From Agrypnia vestita (lineage: Eukaryota; Arthropoda; Insecta; Trichoptera; Phryganeidae), in contig JADDOH010000328.1 in NCBI GenBank assembly GCA_016648135.1, forward strand, positions 434,001 through 498,000: 64,000 nt of DNA. The letters are read 5' to 3'. Every line of letters starts with the position of its first letter. Positions within the stretch are counted from its first letter, which is position 1. Positions 21,785 to 33,360 of the stretch are shown here, one piece after another. A program made the position numbers and the translations under genes. The notes beneath the pieces were generated by a model. That model ran no database searches and had not been told where the DNA came from. It saw nothing but the letters and a program-made list of their open reading frames with translations.

Positions 21785-22054
21785 AATAGGCGCGCCGACT
21801 GTGTCGGTGAGTCTATAAGGTTCCGGAAAAACCTGCTCTAGAAAGTCCCGGAAGGAGAAGGTTCTAGAAAATTTCCGAAAATTCTATAAGCTTCTAAACT
21901 GAGTGGCGAAACGTGTCTAGAAGGTTCCTGTACATTCAATAAATTTCTTTAAAGTTCTGGAAGGAGAATGTTCTAGAAGGTTCGCGAAAGTTCTATGACG
22001 ATTCAATCAGTGTACTAAAAATATACGCGTGCGAAGCAGCGCGGACACAGCTAG
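21785..22054 (+). mobile_element. Helitron-like 3' end
   Basis: The last bases before 22054 form GCGTGC-GAA-GCA(G)CGC, a short GC-rich hairpin with one bulged G, then GGACACAG and CTAG (22051-22054) followed by T. A short hairpin about 10 bases before CTRR, inserted before T, is the defining 3' end of Helitrons. The body has no Rep/helicase coding, so it is non-autonomous. The 5' TC end was not located; the left limit given is where the distinctive TTC/GAA-rich body begins. Confidence 0.55.
21821..21993. promoter_or_regulatory. Array of heat-shock elements
   Basis: At 21971-21993 five alternating TTC/GAA triplets stand exactly 5 bases apart (TTC 21971, GAA 21976, TTC 21981, GAA 21986, TTC 21991), a perfect extended heat-shock element. 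A second tract at 21862-21894 fits at TTC, GAA, TTT, GAA, TTC, TAA, TTC. Shorter tracts are at 21821-21828, 21836-21853, 21915-21927 and 21955-21962. Heat-shock factor trimers bind three or more such pentamers. Binding here is inferred from sequence. Confidence 0.6.
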
Positions 22055-22334
22055 TACTAACTAATGCAGAAGGTATTTTGTTGCAACACCACAGTATTAT
22101 TTTATTGCGAAAAAATATCAATCAGAAAAATAAAATCATATTATAACAATCTATCAATTTGCGTTCCGGCCACACCACACCTTTGTTCTATATTCTATTG
22201 AAAATAAACAATAGATATAAAAGTATATAGTAAAATAACTGAACGGTTAAGCATGGGTCAATACATGTCCGGCCCATCGCATTTCTTAAGTTTTTGAATG
22301 TCACGTCGACACAAAAAAATATTTAGTTTAATTA
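22055..22334. other. AT-rich spacer
   Basis: Nothing recognised between the Helitron-like end and the next GC-rich patch. Confidence 0.4.
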
Positions 22335-22480
22335 GTCGGTCCACTACCCCGGTACTGGCGGGGGCTGAAAGAAAAGGGAGATGAACACCATCCCTACTGC
22401 CCCCGCTTCATTTGTAATATCAGTCGAGGGTTGGAATCTGATTATACACTGGTCAGGGCTGGGGTTGCGGCCCAGTGGCG
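22335..22480. other. GC-rich patch
   Basis: A short GC-rich block with inverted GGCGGGGGC/GCCCCCGC motifs. No frame or known repeat. Possibly regulatory. Confidence 0.2.
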
Positions 22481-22722
22481 CAATGGACAACTTACAGCAA
22501 TTAACTATAAACTATCTTATAGAGATTTTAATTAAATAATACGAATCAACAGATGTAACTGGCATGTGGGTACAATGTCCGATAAAATAACGCATCAACA
22601 TTCTTAATATATTTTTAGAGTGGGTACTTAAACTGATTTTGTAAAAGTAATTAATGATTATTGTACTGTCATCCGAAATACATCTCTGATGGTGTAATAA
22701 ATTTTAAGCTCTCTCTGATGGT

Positions 22723-23050
22723 GTGCAAAAGTCTTCAAAGAAAAGCACCACAATATTTGATCAACCTCGTATCCTAGACAATATCACTGGAAGACGGTTC
22801 GCACTGCGGTCAGCTAAATCGGAGGCAATCTGCAGGCTGGTAGTACCGAGGAGACCTGGAGCCACCGAGTTTGCGGAACGTGCTTTCAGCTTTGCGGGCC
22901 CAGCTATGTGGAGTCAGCTGCCTCCAGTGTTGCGATCTATGGAGAACCAGGAACTCTTCAAGAAGAGCCTAAAAACTCATTTTTTCGGGATTTTGCACCT
23001 GTAAAGCGCCCTTGAAGCGGCTCTTACGCATAAATGGCACTATATAAATT
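22723..23050 (+). pseudogene. CR1/L2-type LINE C-terminal fragment and 3' end
   Basis: A 93-codon plus-strand frame contains RRFALRSAKSEAICRLVVPR, GATEFAERAFSFAGPAMWSQ, LPPVLRS and LFKKSLKTHFF. This is the standard tail of CR1/L2/Jockey-group polymerases (R.LRS.....L.VPR, G.RAFS.A.P.LWN.LP, FK..LKT.LF). A TAA follows, then AAGCGCCCTTGAAGC and a GGCACTATATAAAT motif, the usual 3' UTR signature. A related 3' end is at 31255-31350. The catalytic core is missing (5' truncation). Confidence 0.75.
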
Positions 23051-23204
23051 AACATAAACATAATATAACATAGAAAGTGGATTAAATATTGATTATAAGA
23101 TTTCTGGGTGACAGATAAGTGAAGCTAAGTATAAGCGTGGAGAAATAATATATGTGCGTCCGGGCGTTAAATTTATATTTTTTAAAGTAATCTGACACTC
23201 GGCC
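23051..23204. other. Short spacer
   Basis: Unrecognised sequence between a LINE 3' end and a foldback element. Confidence 0.3.
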
Positions 23205-23500
23205 GTAATTCAGAAATAAGCAATATTGCTATTTCTGTACCTCGACAGTTATTGTATAATATTGTAATGCCCCCAATTTTGAAGTGATAAGTTTGACAGG
23301 TATGAAATTAATGAATTTGAAAGCTCATTATTCATAATTATGAATAACTTAACATTTGTTTACATTCCAGAACCTTCTGTTTGATTTTAATTCATTAATT
23401 CCAAACCTTTCAAACGTAAAACGTCAAAATTGGCGACATTCAAATTTTAAACAATAACTGTCGAGATAAGGAAATAGCAATATTGTTTATTTCAGAATAC
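23205..23500. mobile_element. Foldback element, copy 2
   Basis: The left end GTAATTCAGAAATAAGCAAT and the inverted right end (23478-23500) match. Both continue through CTCGACAGTTATTGT and AATTTTGAAG/CAAAATTGG blocks, so nearly the whole 296 bp folds back. Same family as 3273-3538. No coding capacity. Confidence 0.65.
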
Positions 23501-24479
23501 AGAATCAATGCATAATTCCTGCGCTCACATATTGCTACTGAGCATACACTCTCAATAAGAGAAGTCCGAAACTTCGTAACGCGAATATGCAGATGCGCAA
23601 AGGTATGTTGGCCATCACACGAAGAGACAAGGTGGCTGATATACTTGAATACACCAAAAAATAAAAAGGATGGAAAATTGGATAGATGCAGTCATCTAGT
23701 GGTACCCGGGGGAATCAATATTCCACATATATATAATCAGTAGAATAAATAAAGAACTCAACTTATAAAAATGAGTCTTTGATATAGTAACATGCATCAG
23801 ATACCACAAGATGACTAGATGATGAAAGAAATGGCTCAAGGAAATAATTAATCATAACGTCAGAACGCCTTTACGTTTTTCGTTCTTGATTATAGGTGTC
23901 ACAGTTTTACCCCCCTCTGATAAAAATAAAACCCTGTTCTTATTAATAAAATTAGTACTTTTACTATTACTATTACTCTTATGTTAAGAATCTCATCATG
24001 CTGCCAACGTTGAACCCACAACCCTTATCTTCAAGTTAGGTTATGTCAGGTTAGGTTGGGGGATGTTAATAAAACAGGAGGTACTATTTTTATTAATTTT
24101 ACGTTAAATAAGCTATTTTAAGATGATCGTTTTAGGGTTGTATCTTTTAAGACCCAATATTTATGATATTCAAAGCTTCGATGATTTTCGATCTCTGATT
24201 TTTGAGGGTTCTCGTTTCGCAGCCATATGTAAGCATTAAAATTATCAATCGATTAACACCTTTCGTATGAAAAATCAATTATTATTTTAGTGCATTTTCG
24301 TTCACAAAACTTCTTCAGTAATTGCGATTCTCCCTCAGCTCTAACATCTGCATCATCCCTTGCCAATCCCATAACGAGCACAACCCGTGTACAGCCGTTG
24401 CGGAACATCTGAGATCCCGATTCTCTTCTGGTGTATTACATTCAGAAAACGTATCCTAGCTTTTTTTTTAAATATAATA
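23501..24479. other. Spacer with short TTAGG-like run
   Basis: GTTAGGTTATGTCAGGTTAG at about 24035-24055 resembles the insect telomeric unit TTAGG, as an interstitial fragment. AATAAAA-rich inverted blocks flank it (about 23920-23960 and 24065-24100). No gene. Confidence 0.4.
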
Positions 24480-25753
24480 TTAGGTCCTTACATATGAAAT
24501 TAGCGTTTTGCCGTACTGGTAAATTTGATCTCAAATATCTTCTCTTTGGTTAGGAATTCCAAATCCAAATTTATACAGCTATTTACTCATGTATTTGTGT
24601 TTTGAAAATTATAATTCATTTGTTTTTTCCTCAATTTTTTTTCTTTACGTCACTCAGTTTACAAAATGAAAAACTTGAAATATCGCGTTATTTACGAGTA
24701 CGAGTTCCACCGTGGCACCAGTGCTGCAGAAACGGCTCGAAGGATTAATGATGTGTATGGCGACGGTGCCGCAAAAGAAAATACAGTGCGTTTTTGGTTC
24801 CAAGTTTTCGTTCTGGAATTTCGACCTGCAGAACAAGCCCCGTGGACGGCCGGAGACCAAAGTTGATAATGAAGAATTGAAGGCTATTGTGGAAGCGGAT
24901 CCATCGCAAACCACATCCGAGTTAGCTGCAGGCTGCGGTGTTAGTGATAAAACTGTTTTAATCCACTTGAAGCAAATTGGTAAGGTGGAAAAGCTTGAAA
25001 GGTGGGTACCTCACGAATTGAGTGAAGCAAATCAACAAACGCGCGTTGACTGCTGCGTTGCATTACTCAACCGGCACAATACTGAATGGATTTTAAATCG
25101 AATCATTACCTGTGATGAAAAGTGGATCCTGTACGATAATCGGAAGCGCTCATCGCAATGGCTGAACCCTGCCGAACCAGCCAAACCATGCCCCAAGCGA
25201 AAATTGACTCCAAAAAAGTTACTTGTGAGCGTTTGGTGGACTAGTGCTGGTGTCGTTCAATACAGCTTTCTTAAATCTGGCCAGACGATTACGGCAGATG
25301 TCTATTGTCAGCAACTGCAAACCATGATGGAAAAGCTAGTTGCTAAACAACCGAGGCTGGTTAATCGCTCTAGGCCACTGCTGCTTCATGATAACGCTAG
25401 ACCACACTGCACTACAGACGGCTACCAAATTAGAGGAGCTTCAATTGGAAAGACATCCACCGTATTCTCCGGACCTTTCCCCAACAGATTACCATTTTTT
25501 TCGAAATTTGGATAACTTCTTGCAAAGGAAAAAATTCAACTCCGATGGGGCAGTCCAAACCGCCTTCAAAGATTTTATTGATTCCCGTCCGAATGGTTTT
25601 TTTAGTAAAGGGATCGATGAACTACCTATGAGATGGCAAAAGTGCATAGATAGCAATGGTACATACTTTGATTAAATAAATATATTATAATAAAAAAAAA
25701 TCGGCTTTATGTTCCTCCCATACTAAACGCCAATTTCATATGTAAGAAACTCA
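24480..25753 (+). mobile_element. mariner element, cecropia-type, 1274 bp
   Basis: A full-length Tc1/mariner element. The left TIR starts TTAGGTCCTTACATATGAAA at 24480. The right TIR is its inverse with a few changes, ending at 25753. TA dinucleotides flank it at 24478-24479 and 25754-25755, the expected target duplication. Length, the TTAGGT start and the encoded protein match the cecropia subfamily, the group of human Hsmar1 and moth mariners. The transposase is broken, so the copy is non-autonomous. TIR divergence suggests an old copy. Confidence 0.93.
24666..25675 (+). pseudogene. mariner transposase, two frameshifts
   Basis: Begins at ATG 24666 with the N-terminal helix-turn-helix region (AAETARRINDVYG). 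The frame changes near 24800, where one base appears lost after FWFQ and another a little later. The second frame carries WVPHEL (25006-25023) and the first catalytic Asp in TCDEKW (codon 25114), then the second in HDNARPH (25390). Another 2-base loss near 25405 moves to a third frame with YSPDLSPTD and the third Asp at 25487, ending QKC.DSNGTYFD before TAA. Only 32 residues separate Asp2 and Asp3 instead of the family's 34, so about two codons are also lost. The third acid is Asp, unlike the Asn of Hsmar1. Not functional. Confidence 0.95.
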
Positions 25754-25844
25754 TATATTTATATAAGACAATATATTTATTGTATTTTTAATGACATTTT
25801 TTCCAATTTTTTATTCAATGTGTTAAAACTTTGTTTCGCCACTT

Positions 25845-25945
25845 TTTTGTTGAAAGAAGTGGTGTAAACAAAGTTTATTTCTAAAAATTATAATTATAAT
25901 GTCACCACAAAATATTTTTTCTGTGTTTGAAGAAGAAGTTAATAC
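25845..25945 (+). repeat. Family A inverted-repeat element, end fragment
   Basis: TAATGTCACCACAAAATATT followed by TTGAAGAAGAAG matches the ends of copies at 30625-31200, 35500-35690, 36300-36905 and 59945-60290. Only the terminal part is present here. Confidence 0.5.
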
Positions 25946-27479
25946 TTTATTGTTTAAGTTACAAAACATTTCAAATTGAAATAAAATAGAGTGAAGATGG
26001 CGGGAGTTTAAGGGTCAGCGAACGGGGAGGCTAAATAAAAGGTCTGATTTTATGTCTGAGAATAAATATTTGTTAATGCCCGCCCGCCCCAAGTTAGGGA
26101 TTTATTTTATGGCTCATATCACTTGTGTTATTGAAATGTTAATAAGCAATTAGAACGGGGCAAGATGTTGCGATTATTTGCACATTCGGCACATAGGGAA
26201 TGGCTTATCCGATTATGCTGCCTTAATATTTAATATTTTCATTATAAATAATCGTATAGGTACTAACGTAAAATGCTATTTAAATGTGATATAATAGTTT
26301 ATAACATAAAACTATGTAGTGCATGCAAACTGAAAAACCTGAGACAATAACAAAATATAGAAAATATAGATGTGTATATGGAACAGATGTCAAATCAATT
26401 CTGTTACTTCATCAGCCTCGATCCCAACCACCTCTAACTTATTCCTAATTTTCTATTTTGGTACTTGCCTTTTTCTATTTTATTTGTTATTTTTCATTTT
26501 TTATATTTATTACTCTTCTATAACCATATTTTAATTTTCTATAATTTTGTTTTAAATTTTCGAAGAAAGCAAATACTTGGTGGAGAGACATTATAATTAA
26601 ATGAATAAAAATAACTTGCTTAAACACCTCTATATTTGTTGTCGATTCCCTTCTTCAGGGTAAAATCTTAACTGTTAAGTTAAAAACTGAAATGTTTCAA
26701 ATATCTTTGAAAAAATAAATATAACAACAGTGATATTTTAATTATTTCAATGACTTGACTGAGTATCAAAATTGATTTAATTACTAAGGGACATTATGTT
26801 TCTCTCCATCGGTATATGGCGTATACATTTTATTTTCTAACTAATTTTTAATACGAATTCATTCGACATTTTATTTATATATATTTTTTCATAATTTTCT
26901 CTTTTATAGTATGACCTGCCTTAAGATAAGCTTGGACCTTCTCAGATGCCTAGAGGGACAGATTTATAATGCCTGTCAAATTAACTGACAGTGAAATATA
27001 AAACTGTTTTTCTAAATGTTATAAGTAAGTTGGTACCAATGTCATAATTAATTATATGCATAATATTTGATTAAAAAATTATTGTTTTTCAAATCCAATT
27101 TCTTAAATTTCTTTCAGTAGAATTCATCAGATCATTCAATAGAATATATTAGAAGAATTCAATAGAAATTGAAAAACTTACCTACAAAAGAAAGAGCACA
27201 TCGACGTGCTCTACATAAAGTACTCTATCCGTAAATCTGTTACTTAGCAGGAGAAAGCTTAGATGTTTTAAATTTATGTTTTAAAATGTAAAAAATAAAG
27301 CACTTTGTGATGTTTTCTTGCACATAAACGGCATACGCAGATTTCATTATTGTTTTTATAAAAAAAAAATGTAGACCTATGCTTATTAATAAAAGAATAA
27401 AAAAAGAAGAATGATAATAAATATAATAATTTTTGTTCATACAAAACATTTGGAATACTTGTTAACTGAAAATAGATTT
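25946..27479. other. AT-rich spacer
   Basis: No gene recognised. A GC-richer patch near 25995-26110 has no frame. The 69-codon minus-strand ORF at 27240-27449 is hydrophobic by AT composition and not convincing. Confidence 0.4.
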
Positions 27480-27728
27480 TTATTACAAGGTTTTTATTAA
27501 TTTATTTTAGTTGTATTGAAGCAAATGAATTTTTCATAATCAATATTAGTTACTGTAATGACAGTTTACTTTTGCAAAAAATAATCAAAAAAAAAATTGA
27601 AAAAAAAATTCATCCTTCGATATTACGTGTCTCCATAACTATTGATTAGGTCATTTAAACATTTTTTACTCATTATCAAGGCAGGAGTCTACCTGTATTT
27701 TTTTTGCTACTAGCTATGAGACACCCTG
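27480..27728. mobile_element. Foldback MITE, right-half fragment
   Basis: Shares the centre (TTTTTATTAATTTATTTTA), the TCCATAACTATTGAT block and AAGGCAGGAGT with the 535-bp family, and ends TAGCTATGAGACACCCTG before TATA, matching the 140-bp copy at 4772-4911. The left half is missing. Confidence 0.6.
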
Positions 27729-27884
27729 TATATACATTATTAAGAAAACATTTATCTCATGTACTCCTTTTTTTTCACCATACTTCACAGGTTATTGTAA
27801 TATTTCCTTAAAATTCTCTCTATTTTGTTTTTTTCTTATTCATTTTTTAGTCTGACTGGCTTTTAAGATTTTTTTAGGAATTTA

Positions 27885-28210
27885 TCCCGCACTTACCCTG
27901 TGCGAAGATGTTTATCAAATTTCGACCGAAATGTCCATACTCCAAAGCAATACACTGTTAGTCCCCGATTAAATCCCTCGGATTGATAACGCGGCCTTTT
28001 CACCCCTATGCCTCCCTGCCAGACCTTCGGCTTCGCTCCTCCCCACACGGCAGTGCCACACGGACTAGAACAGCCCATTGTTCTAGTTAATTTTCATTAG
28101 ACACCATTGTACGAGAAACAGTCGGCCGCTTCGACGGGGAGGAAATGCGCCCGGCTCTGGCTGCTCGGCTCTTTCAACGGAAGCCTCATGTGGCCGTGTG
28201 CGGAAAGGAC
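27885..28210. promoter_or_regulatory. GC-rich island, candidate enhancer
   Basis: The longest GC-rich island of the left half, about 320 bp, with abrupt borders and complex, non-repetitive sequence. The 61-codon minus-strand ORF is not supported by splice or start context. Regulation is inferred from composition. Confidence 0.3.
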
Positions 28211-29329
28211 ATCTTAATAAAATATATTTATTTATAATTAATGAAAACAACACAAAACAATATTTTGAAGCTTACATACGTTCTAAGCTACGTACCTATT
28301 ACATCTGTAGCTAATAGAAAAAAAATCGTGCGTGTCCTCATGTACGCGCGGTAGAAGTTATACTTAAAAACTAAAATAAAGACATCATTTTATATCAATA
28401 ACGCTCAAAGTATTGAGATGTAAAAATCTACACTAATCATTGTCGATTATTCTATTAAGTTTCATGAAAATAATTGAAACTCATACTTACAAAAATCATA
28501 CTCAAATATTTCAAAAGTATGTGCATTTTCAAAAACAGTAAAAATATCTATCTACTTTCATGTTTGATCGATTTTCGGCCTAAAACGGTTCAATATTAAA
28601 AATTTTTGAAACTCTACAATTTTGAAAACTGCATTGAATGTCGAATGAATGTGTTATTTGTTATGAAAACGAATATCTGATGATTACGTCGTTTTTGCAA
28701 TAAATAATTTCTCGAATATCACTTTTAATGTTTGTGGCATTTTAACAAACAGAAACATTCTTAAAAAACATCGACAATAACATGAAATATAGAAATCTGT
28801 ACTAGAAACCCGTTTTTGGCATTTCGATTAGGTATCTTCACAGCTACAAACGTAATTCAATAAACAGTTCTAATTTATAATTCAATAACCATTTCATTCG
28901 TCAGCTATTCAATCGAGCATTTTTATTATCAATACTTTATTCAAAATAGTCGATAATATATTATTTATATTACTGGAACAATAATTTCAAGTGAATAAAT
29001 TTTTGACAGTTTAATGGATGTAAGCGCACGCGGTCTCACATTCCCGCTATATGCCGCGCAACTTCCGTTACAATAAAAATTTTACCCTCAAGTCGCCAAA
29101 AGAAGATAACTTCTAAACTTCTAATAATTCTAAACTTGACCCAACACTCGAGCCCGTCCTTCTAAAACTCTCATTTTACTAGAAAAGATTTGTTTTCAAA
29201 TATATCTTGAAGTGATTTATAGACTTTTTTCAAAATAAAACTAGTTTTTTTTATAAATTTCGTAAAATTTTAAACCAGAAGATTCTGAGTGGCCTTGAAA
29301 AACTAAGAAAATTCTTAATAATGTATTGG
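28211..29329. other. AT-rich spacer
   Basis: No gene or clear repeat. The region near 29250-29300 (CAGAAGATTCTGAGTGGCCT) resembles the end of the 46226-46385 repeat. Confidence 0.35.
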
Positions 29330-29565
29330 TTTATAAGAGACGATAAAGGGAAACAAGTCAGGTCTTTTAGAAGATGGGTGAATGACATCAAGGCTACAAC
29401 AGGTGGCGCAGTACAGCAGATGACCAGAATAGAAAAAGTTAGGGAGGAATGAACGCCATCGGGGGGGGCCTTTGCCAAAAGTCATACAGAACTGTCATGG
29501 TGTGACAGTCTAACTTGTCATAAGCACACAAAAAATGTATGAATAAAGGCTATTACTATTATGGT
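29330..29565 (+). pseudogene. LINE C-terminal remnant with 3' end
   Basis: The plus strand reads SFRRWVNDIKATTGGAVQQM, RIEKVREE, stop, then in another frame FAKSHTELSW, followed by ATGAATAAAGGCTATTACTA. This matches the tail and polyadenylation end of insect RTE-like LINEs (RW.DDI...G..W...A.DR..W...EAF). The minus-strand ORF at 29251-29478 is antisense. Confidence 0.6.
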
Positions 29566-30624
29566 CCTAATTAGCTTTTTCAATATATTATGTAATTATT
29601 ATGCATTGTTTGGAAATCACATATTATAAATAAAAAGTGGAAAAGCAGGAGTACTCACAAGCATAGTATATTTTGGGAAAACTAGTCGATCAATTAAAGT
29701 ATACTTGAGAAATGTTAACGATCGAATCACATAGTTATTTATGCAGAAGTATCGGCAGTACGCCTACACAGTCTTTAGACTGCACTGATATGAGCAAAAC
29801 TTGATTAAACATTAAAATGAGAATATGTAGGATTTTTTATTAACAAAAATTGAAAACATTTATGTATTCGATAAATAGGTAAAAATGAATATCAATGAGT
29901 AGAAATGCTGGTAAGTCACAGAAAAATCTATCTATTAAAAATATTTGTTTGTCAGTATGAGATCTTCAACACAACTAATCTATATAGTAATTAAATTATT
30001 AAAAATGCGGTAACTGGATAATTTCTGTTGCCAGTTAAAAAAAACAAATAAATGCAGATAATATTACATGTGTAGAAATATTATACGCGTAAAATAAAAA
30101 TGGTAACTTATAAAAATAATATACTTAATATTTATACACGTTTATTAATTTTTAATATACATATTTGTGTTTCAAAATTGTTTGTAAATTTCGCCATATC
30201 TTTTTTTGGTTATATACTGGTCAACTCACCTGCATTCTATGCCCAGATGTCAGTTCGGCGCAATTGTCGCCATATTGGAGAGATGATAGCTATGTTAGCG
30301 AAATATTTACGTTTTCTCTTTATACTATTTATCGCTTTAAAAAGCTACTTTTAGTTTGAAAAATTTTATATGATAGTGAATGAAATGAATCAAGTCGCAG
30401 ATTTTATATTATGAAATCACGTGCAGTTCATAATTATGTATGATATTTAACTGTCATATTAATGTCGATAGCCGATTGCTTAATTGCTAGTAATTTTTAT
30501 ATTTCCACTTAGCACTTAATTCAAAAGCTATGTTGTAAAACTATGTTCTAAATATATTCTATATATATATATATAACTATGTTCTAAAATTGAAACTTTA
30601 CAATGAAATGGGTTATCATTTTCA
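29566..30624. other. AT-rich spacer
   Basis: No gene seen. Two overlapping ORFs at 30100-30359 read cysteine- and phenylalanine-rich peptides from AT-rich DNA, with no splice or domain support. A short (AT)n run is at about 30558-30575. Confidence 0.4.
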
Positions 30625-31200
30625 TAAAAAAGAAAACATTTTTAATAAAACCACTATTTTTATTAAATTATCAACATGTTTCGGGGCCAATGGTTTCTTA
30701 GTCGGAATAAAATGTATACTAAAAATAAATAAAAAAATATATATAGGAGTCGAATAACTAAGTAAGAATTAATGTATGAAAACAAATTAAAAAGGAAACT
30801 ATTTTCAAAAAGTATTTGGTTATTATTTATAATATTTAGTTTGCCGTAACCATTTTTCTAATTTCTAAATTTTCCAAATATTTTGAATTTATCTAACTGT
30901 AATCCTATGTTATTTATATGTAAAATTTGTAAACCCTTCCTAGTATCAAAATATGTTTCCAAAAGATGATGTTTAAAAATTCAGAATCGTTATTGCTGTT
31001 TAATTAAAAATCTTAAGTGCTGCTAATTCTAATATTAAAATTTCTACAAGTTTTAGGTATATAAAAATTAATCATGATATTAGTATATAATTGTTGTTGT
31101 ACCTATCCTAATGAAAGGATCCGAAACATGTTGATAATTCTATAAATTGTAGTAATGCATAGTGCTTTCTTTTTATTAATATAAATAATGTTATCACAAA
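30625..31200. mobile_element. Family A inverted-repeat element, full copy
   Basis: Left (30671-30705): TCAACATGTTTCGGGGCCAA to GTCGG. Right (31108-31135): CTAATGAAAGGATCC GAAAC ATGTTGAT, its inverted counterpart. The outer end carries AATGTTATCACAAAGTTATT and TTGAAGAATAA. The right motif has the hammerhead-like order CTRATGA, short stem, GAAA. Tail-to-tail inverted ends of this kind occur in Penelope-like elements, but no polymerase or endonuclease is encoded here. Confidence 0.55.
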
Positions 31201-31254
31201 GTTATTTTGCTATTATTGAAGAATAAATAATTATTATTGAAAGATTTGGCAGAT

Positions 31255-31350
31255 ACTTCGTGGTGCAACATTAAGCGCCCTTGAGGTGAGTATTCGCGAA
31301 AACGGCGCTATACAAGTTATCTAATTATTATTATTATTATTATAATTTAA
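31255..31350 (+). repeat. CR1/L2-type LINE 3' end with (ATT)n tail
   Basis: AAGCGCCCTTGAGGTGAG, then GGCGCTATACAAGTTAT and an (ATT) simple tail. This matches the 3' UTR after the LINE at 22723-23050. No coding part remains. Confidence 0.6.
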
Positions 31351-31499
31351 AATATGTTTTATTTTACTTTGTAATACACACACACAATATGAGTTATTAA
31401 ATTACTACTATAGTTTTGAGAGGAGCAGTCCGTCTTATCACCAGGTATAGATAATAACTAACTTAAATACAAAATTTATCAATCTAATAAGGTATTATT

Positions 31500-32045
31500 A
31501 GGGGGGCGCGCGGCGGGGAAGGGTATTTTTTCCCAAAAGGCTGTAGAAATGGTGAAGTGGACTGAAACGGGATATTATTTATTAATGTGTTTTTAGAATT
31601 CATTTTTTTAGGATTTCAACGGTTTCCAAACTATTCATTATCCATCCTCTATGAGGAACCGATTGGAGTAATTTTAATTTGACAAATTAAAATTACTCCA
31701 CACGGTTAGTAAAGTTATGTAAATTGTCCTCTTTTTGTACACTATTTCCAAGCATGCAATCTGAAAAAGTTACTATAATAGCTGTAGTAAGCATTGGTGG
31801 AGTATAACATTTTTACTTGAGTAGCGGGCTTTTAGCAGCTAATTTATTCAGCAGCTCGACGCTCCAGGCAGCCGCGCAGGGAGGCCGGGCGGGGAAGGAG
31901 TCGTCTGCTAGTCGGATCCGTGTTGGACAGAAGTCTCCAGTTCCCTAATCGTGTTGTGTGAATAAGCGCTTCAATGGGGCTGAGGTCTGGAAACAGTTCG
32001 ACAATTCGTCTCATCCGAGTGTGTAAATTGTCAGACATTTCGTTC
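31500..32045. other. Two GC-rich patches
   Basis: Patches at about 31500-31560 (GGGGGGCGCGCGGCGGGGAA) and 31845-32040. The second gives a 64-codon minus-strand frame starting with Met at 32036, without domain or splice support. Possible regulatory sequence. Confidence 0.25.
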
Positions 32046-32659
32046 AGGGCGTGTTCCTCGTTATGTTCAGCAAAGGGAACTAATTTAGAAGATGAATTGA
32101 TTTAGAGGTATTGTTAGGCAGTTCACAGGATGTGTTGTGCACTTTGGAGGAACTTTGTTAACGAAAATAGAGAAAACATTTAATAAAAAATGTTATACTT
32201 TAAAATTCGTAACATTCTACTCGTATTTGGTTCATCGCACAGTGGTCAGAAAAAATAATCTGAGCGAAATTATTTTGCTGATTTTTTCTACTAAATAGTA
32301 ATAATTAATCAATTTAAAGACGCAGGGAGTAAAATATAGTACATAAAAAAAGTATTTACGCTTTGTTTTTTTTAAATATTGACACCTATTCGCACTCGAA
32401 TTTAATTTATTTATCAAAAAATAATGGAGGTATTGTGCAATATTAGTTTAATAATTGTATATTTTACTCGCCCGCGCTTATACAACTTACGGGCAATACT
32501 GACGATGCCAGAATATTTTTATGTTATCGACCGGGAAAAAAAAAATTCAGAAAAATAATAAATAATGTCTTAATGATAAATATATAAATTGTGAATAATA
32601 TTCGGAACACAATATAGACTATCACATATAAATAAATATAATTTAGAAATGAATTTTAG
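32046..32659. other. AT-rich spacer
   Basis: Nothing recognised. Confidence 0.4.
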
Positions 32660-33360
32660 ATTCACGCTCAAGTTTACCAATATTTCACTTTTGAAATATT
32701 GATAAACTTGTCATAAAGCTTGTTTTATAATGAATATATCTAGTTTTCCATCTCTGGATGACATCTCGTTATAGTGATTGATCATTCTAGGTAGAGGAAA
32801 GATATAGCCTAGATTGGTAATATAAAACTTAACGCTTAAGGCTTAGAGATTTCATTGATCATACAGGGATGTTTATGTGTATTTGTGCCAGTATTGAGGG
32901 GGTGTCTCGTTTGTCATTAACATTACTATTTTGTAGAAAGTCATTAGGTCTGTAATTTTTCCTCTTTTTTCTAAGGAGATTAGGTGAAAATTTTCTAGTC
33001 TCTTGTTAAATGTATCAAGTGAATCATTTAGACTTTGTCGATATGTCAGAAATTTACGGAACTTTAGATTTTTTCTTCTTTAGAGAATTCAAATAAGTTT
33101 CTAAATAGGGATTTGTACATATTAATTGGCAAAGGAGTATCGGAAAATTCTTTCGTTGTTCTGAGAACAAAACCGAGAGTTTTGGATGCTCGTTTTGCGG
33201 TACGGTTTACATGGTGGTTAAGACTATATGTATATATGTATAAATTATTTAAAAAAATAACTTTGACTAATCATGTAGCAATCTATCGAGCAAATATTCG
33301 CAGCGTTTCAGATCCTTACTGATATTATAATTGATGGCCAGAGTCGTCAGTTTATCTGGG
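32660..33360 (-). pseudogene. Jockey-like LINE polymerase remnant
   Basis: The minus strand, from 33360 downward, reads SDPDKLTTLAINYNIS, HVNRTAKRASKTLGFVLRT, LPINMYKSLFRNLFEFS, then across many frameshifts NDSLDTFNKR-like and EKR.E segments. This is the order thumb-region, H.....KA...LGF, YKSLVRS.LEY of Jockey-group LINE proteins. Stops and frameshifts throughout. The plus-strand 69-codon ORF here is antisense. Confidence 0.5.

Noticed and set aside
30100..30359. Two overlapping ORFs of 84 and 64 codons
   Set aside because: Phe/Cys/Ile-rich products of AT-rich DNA in two frames of the same strand, without splice sites or domains.
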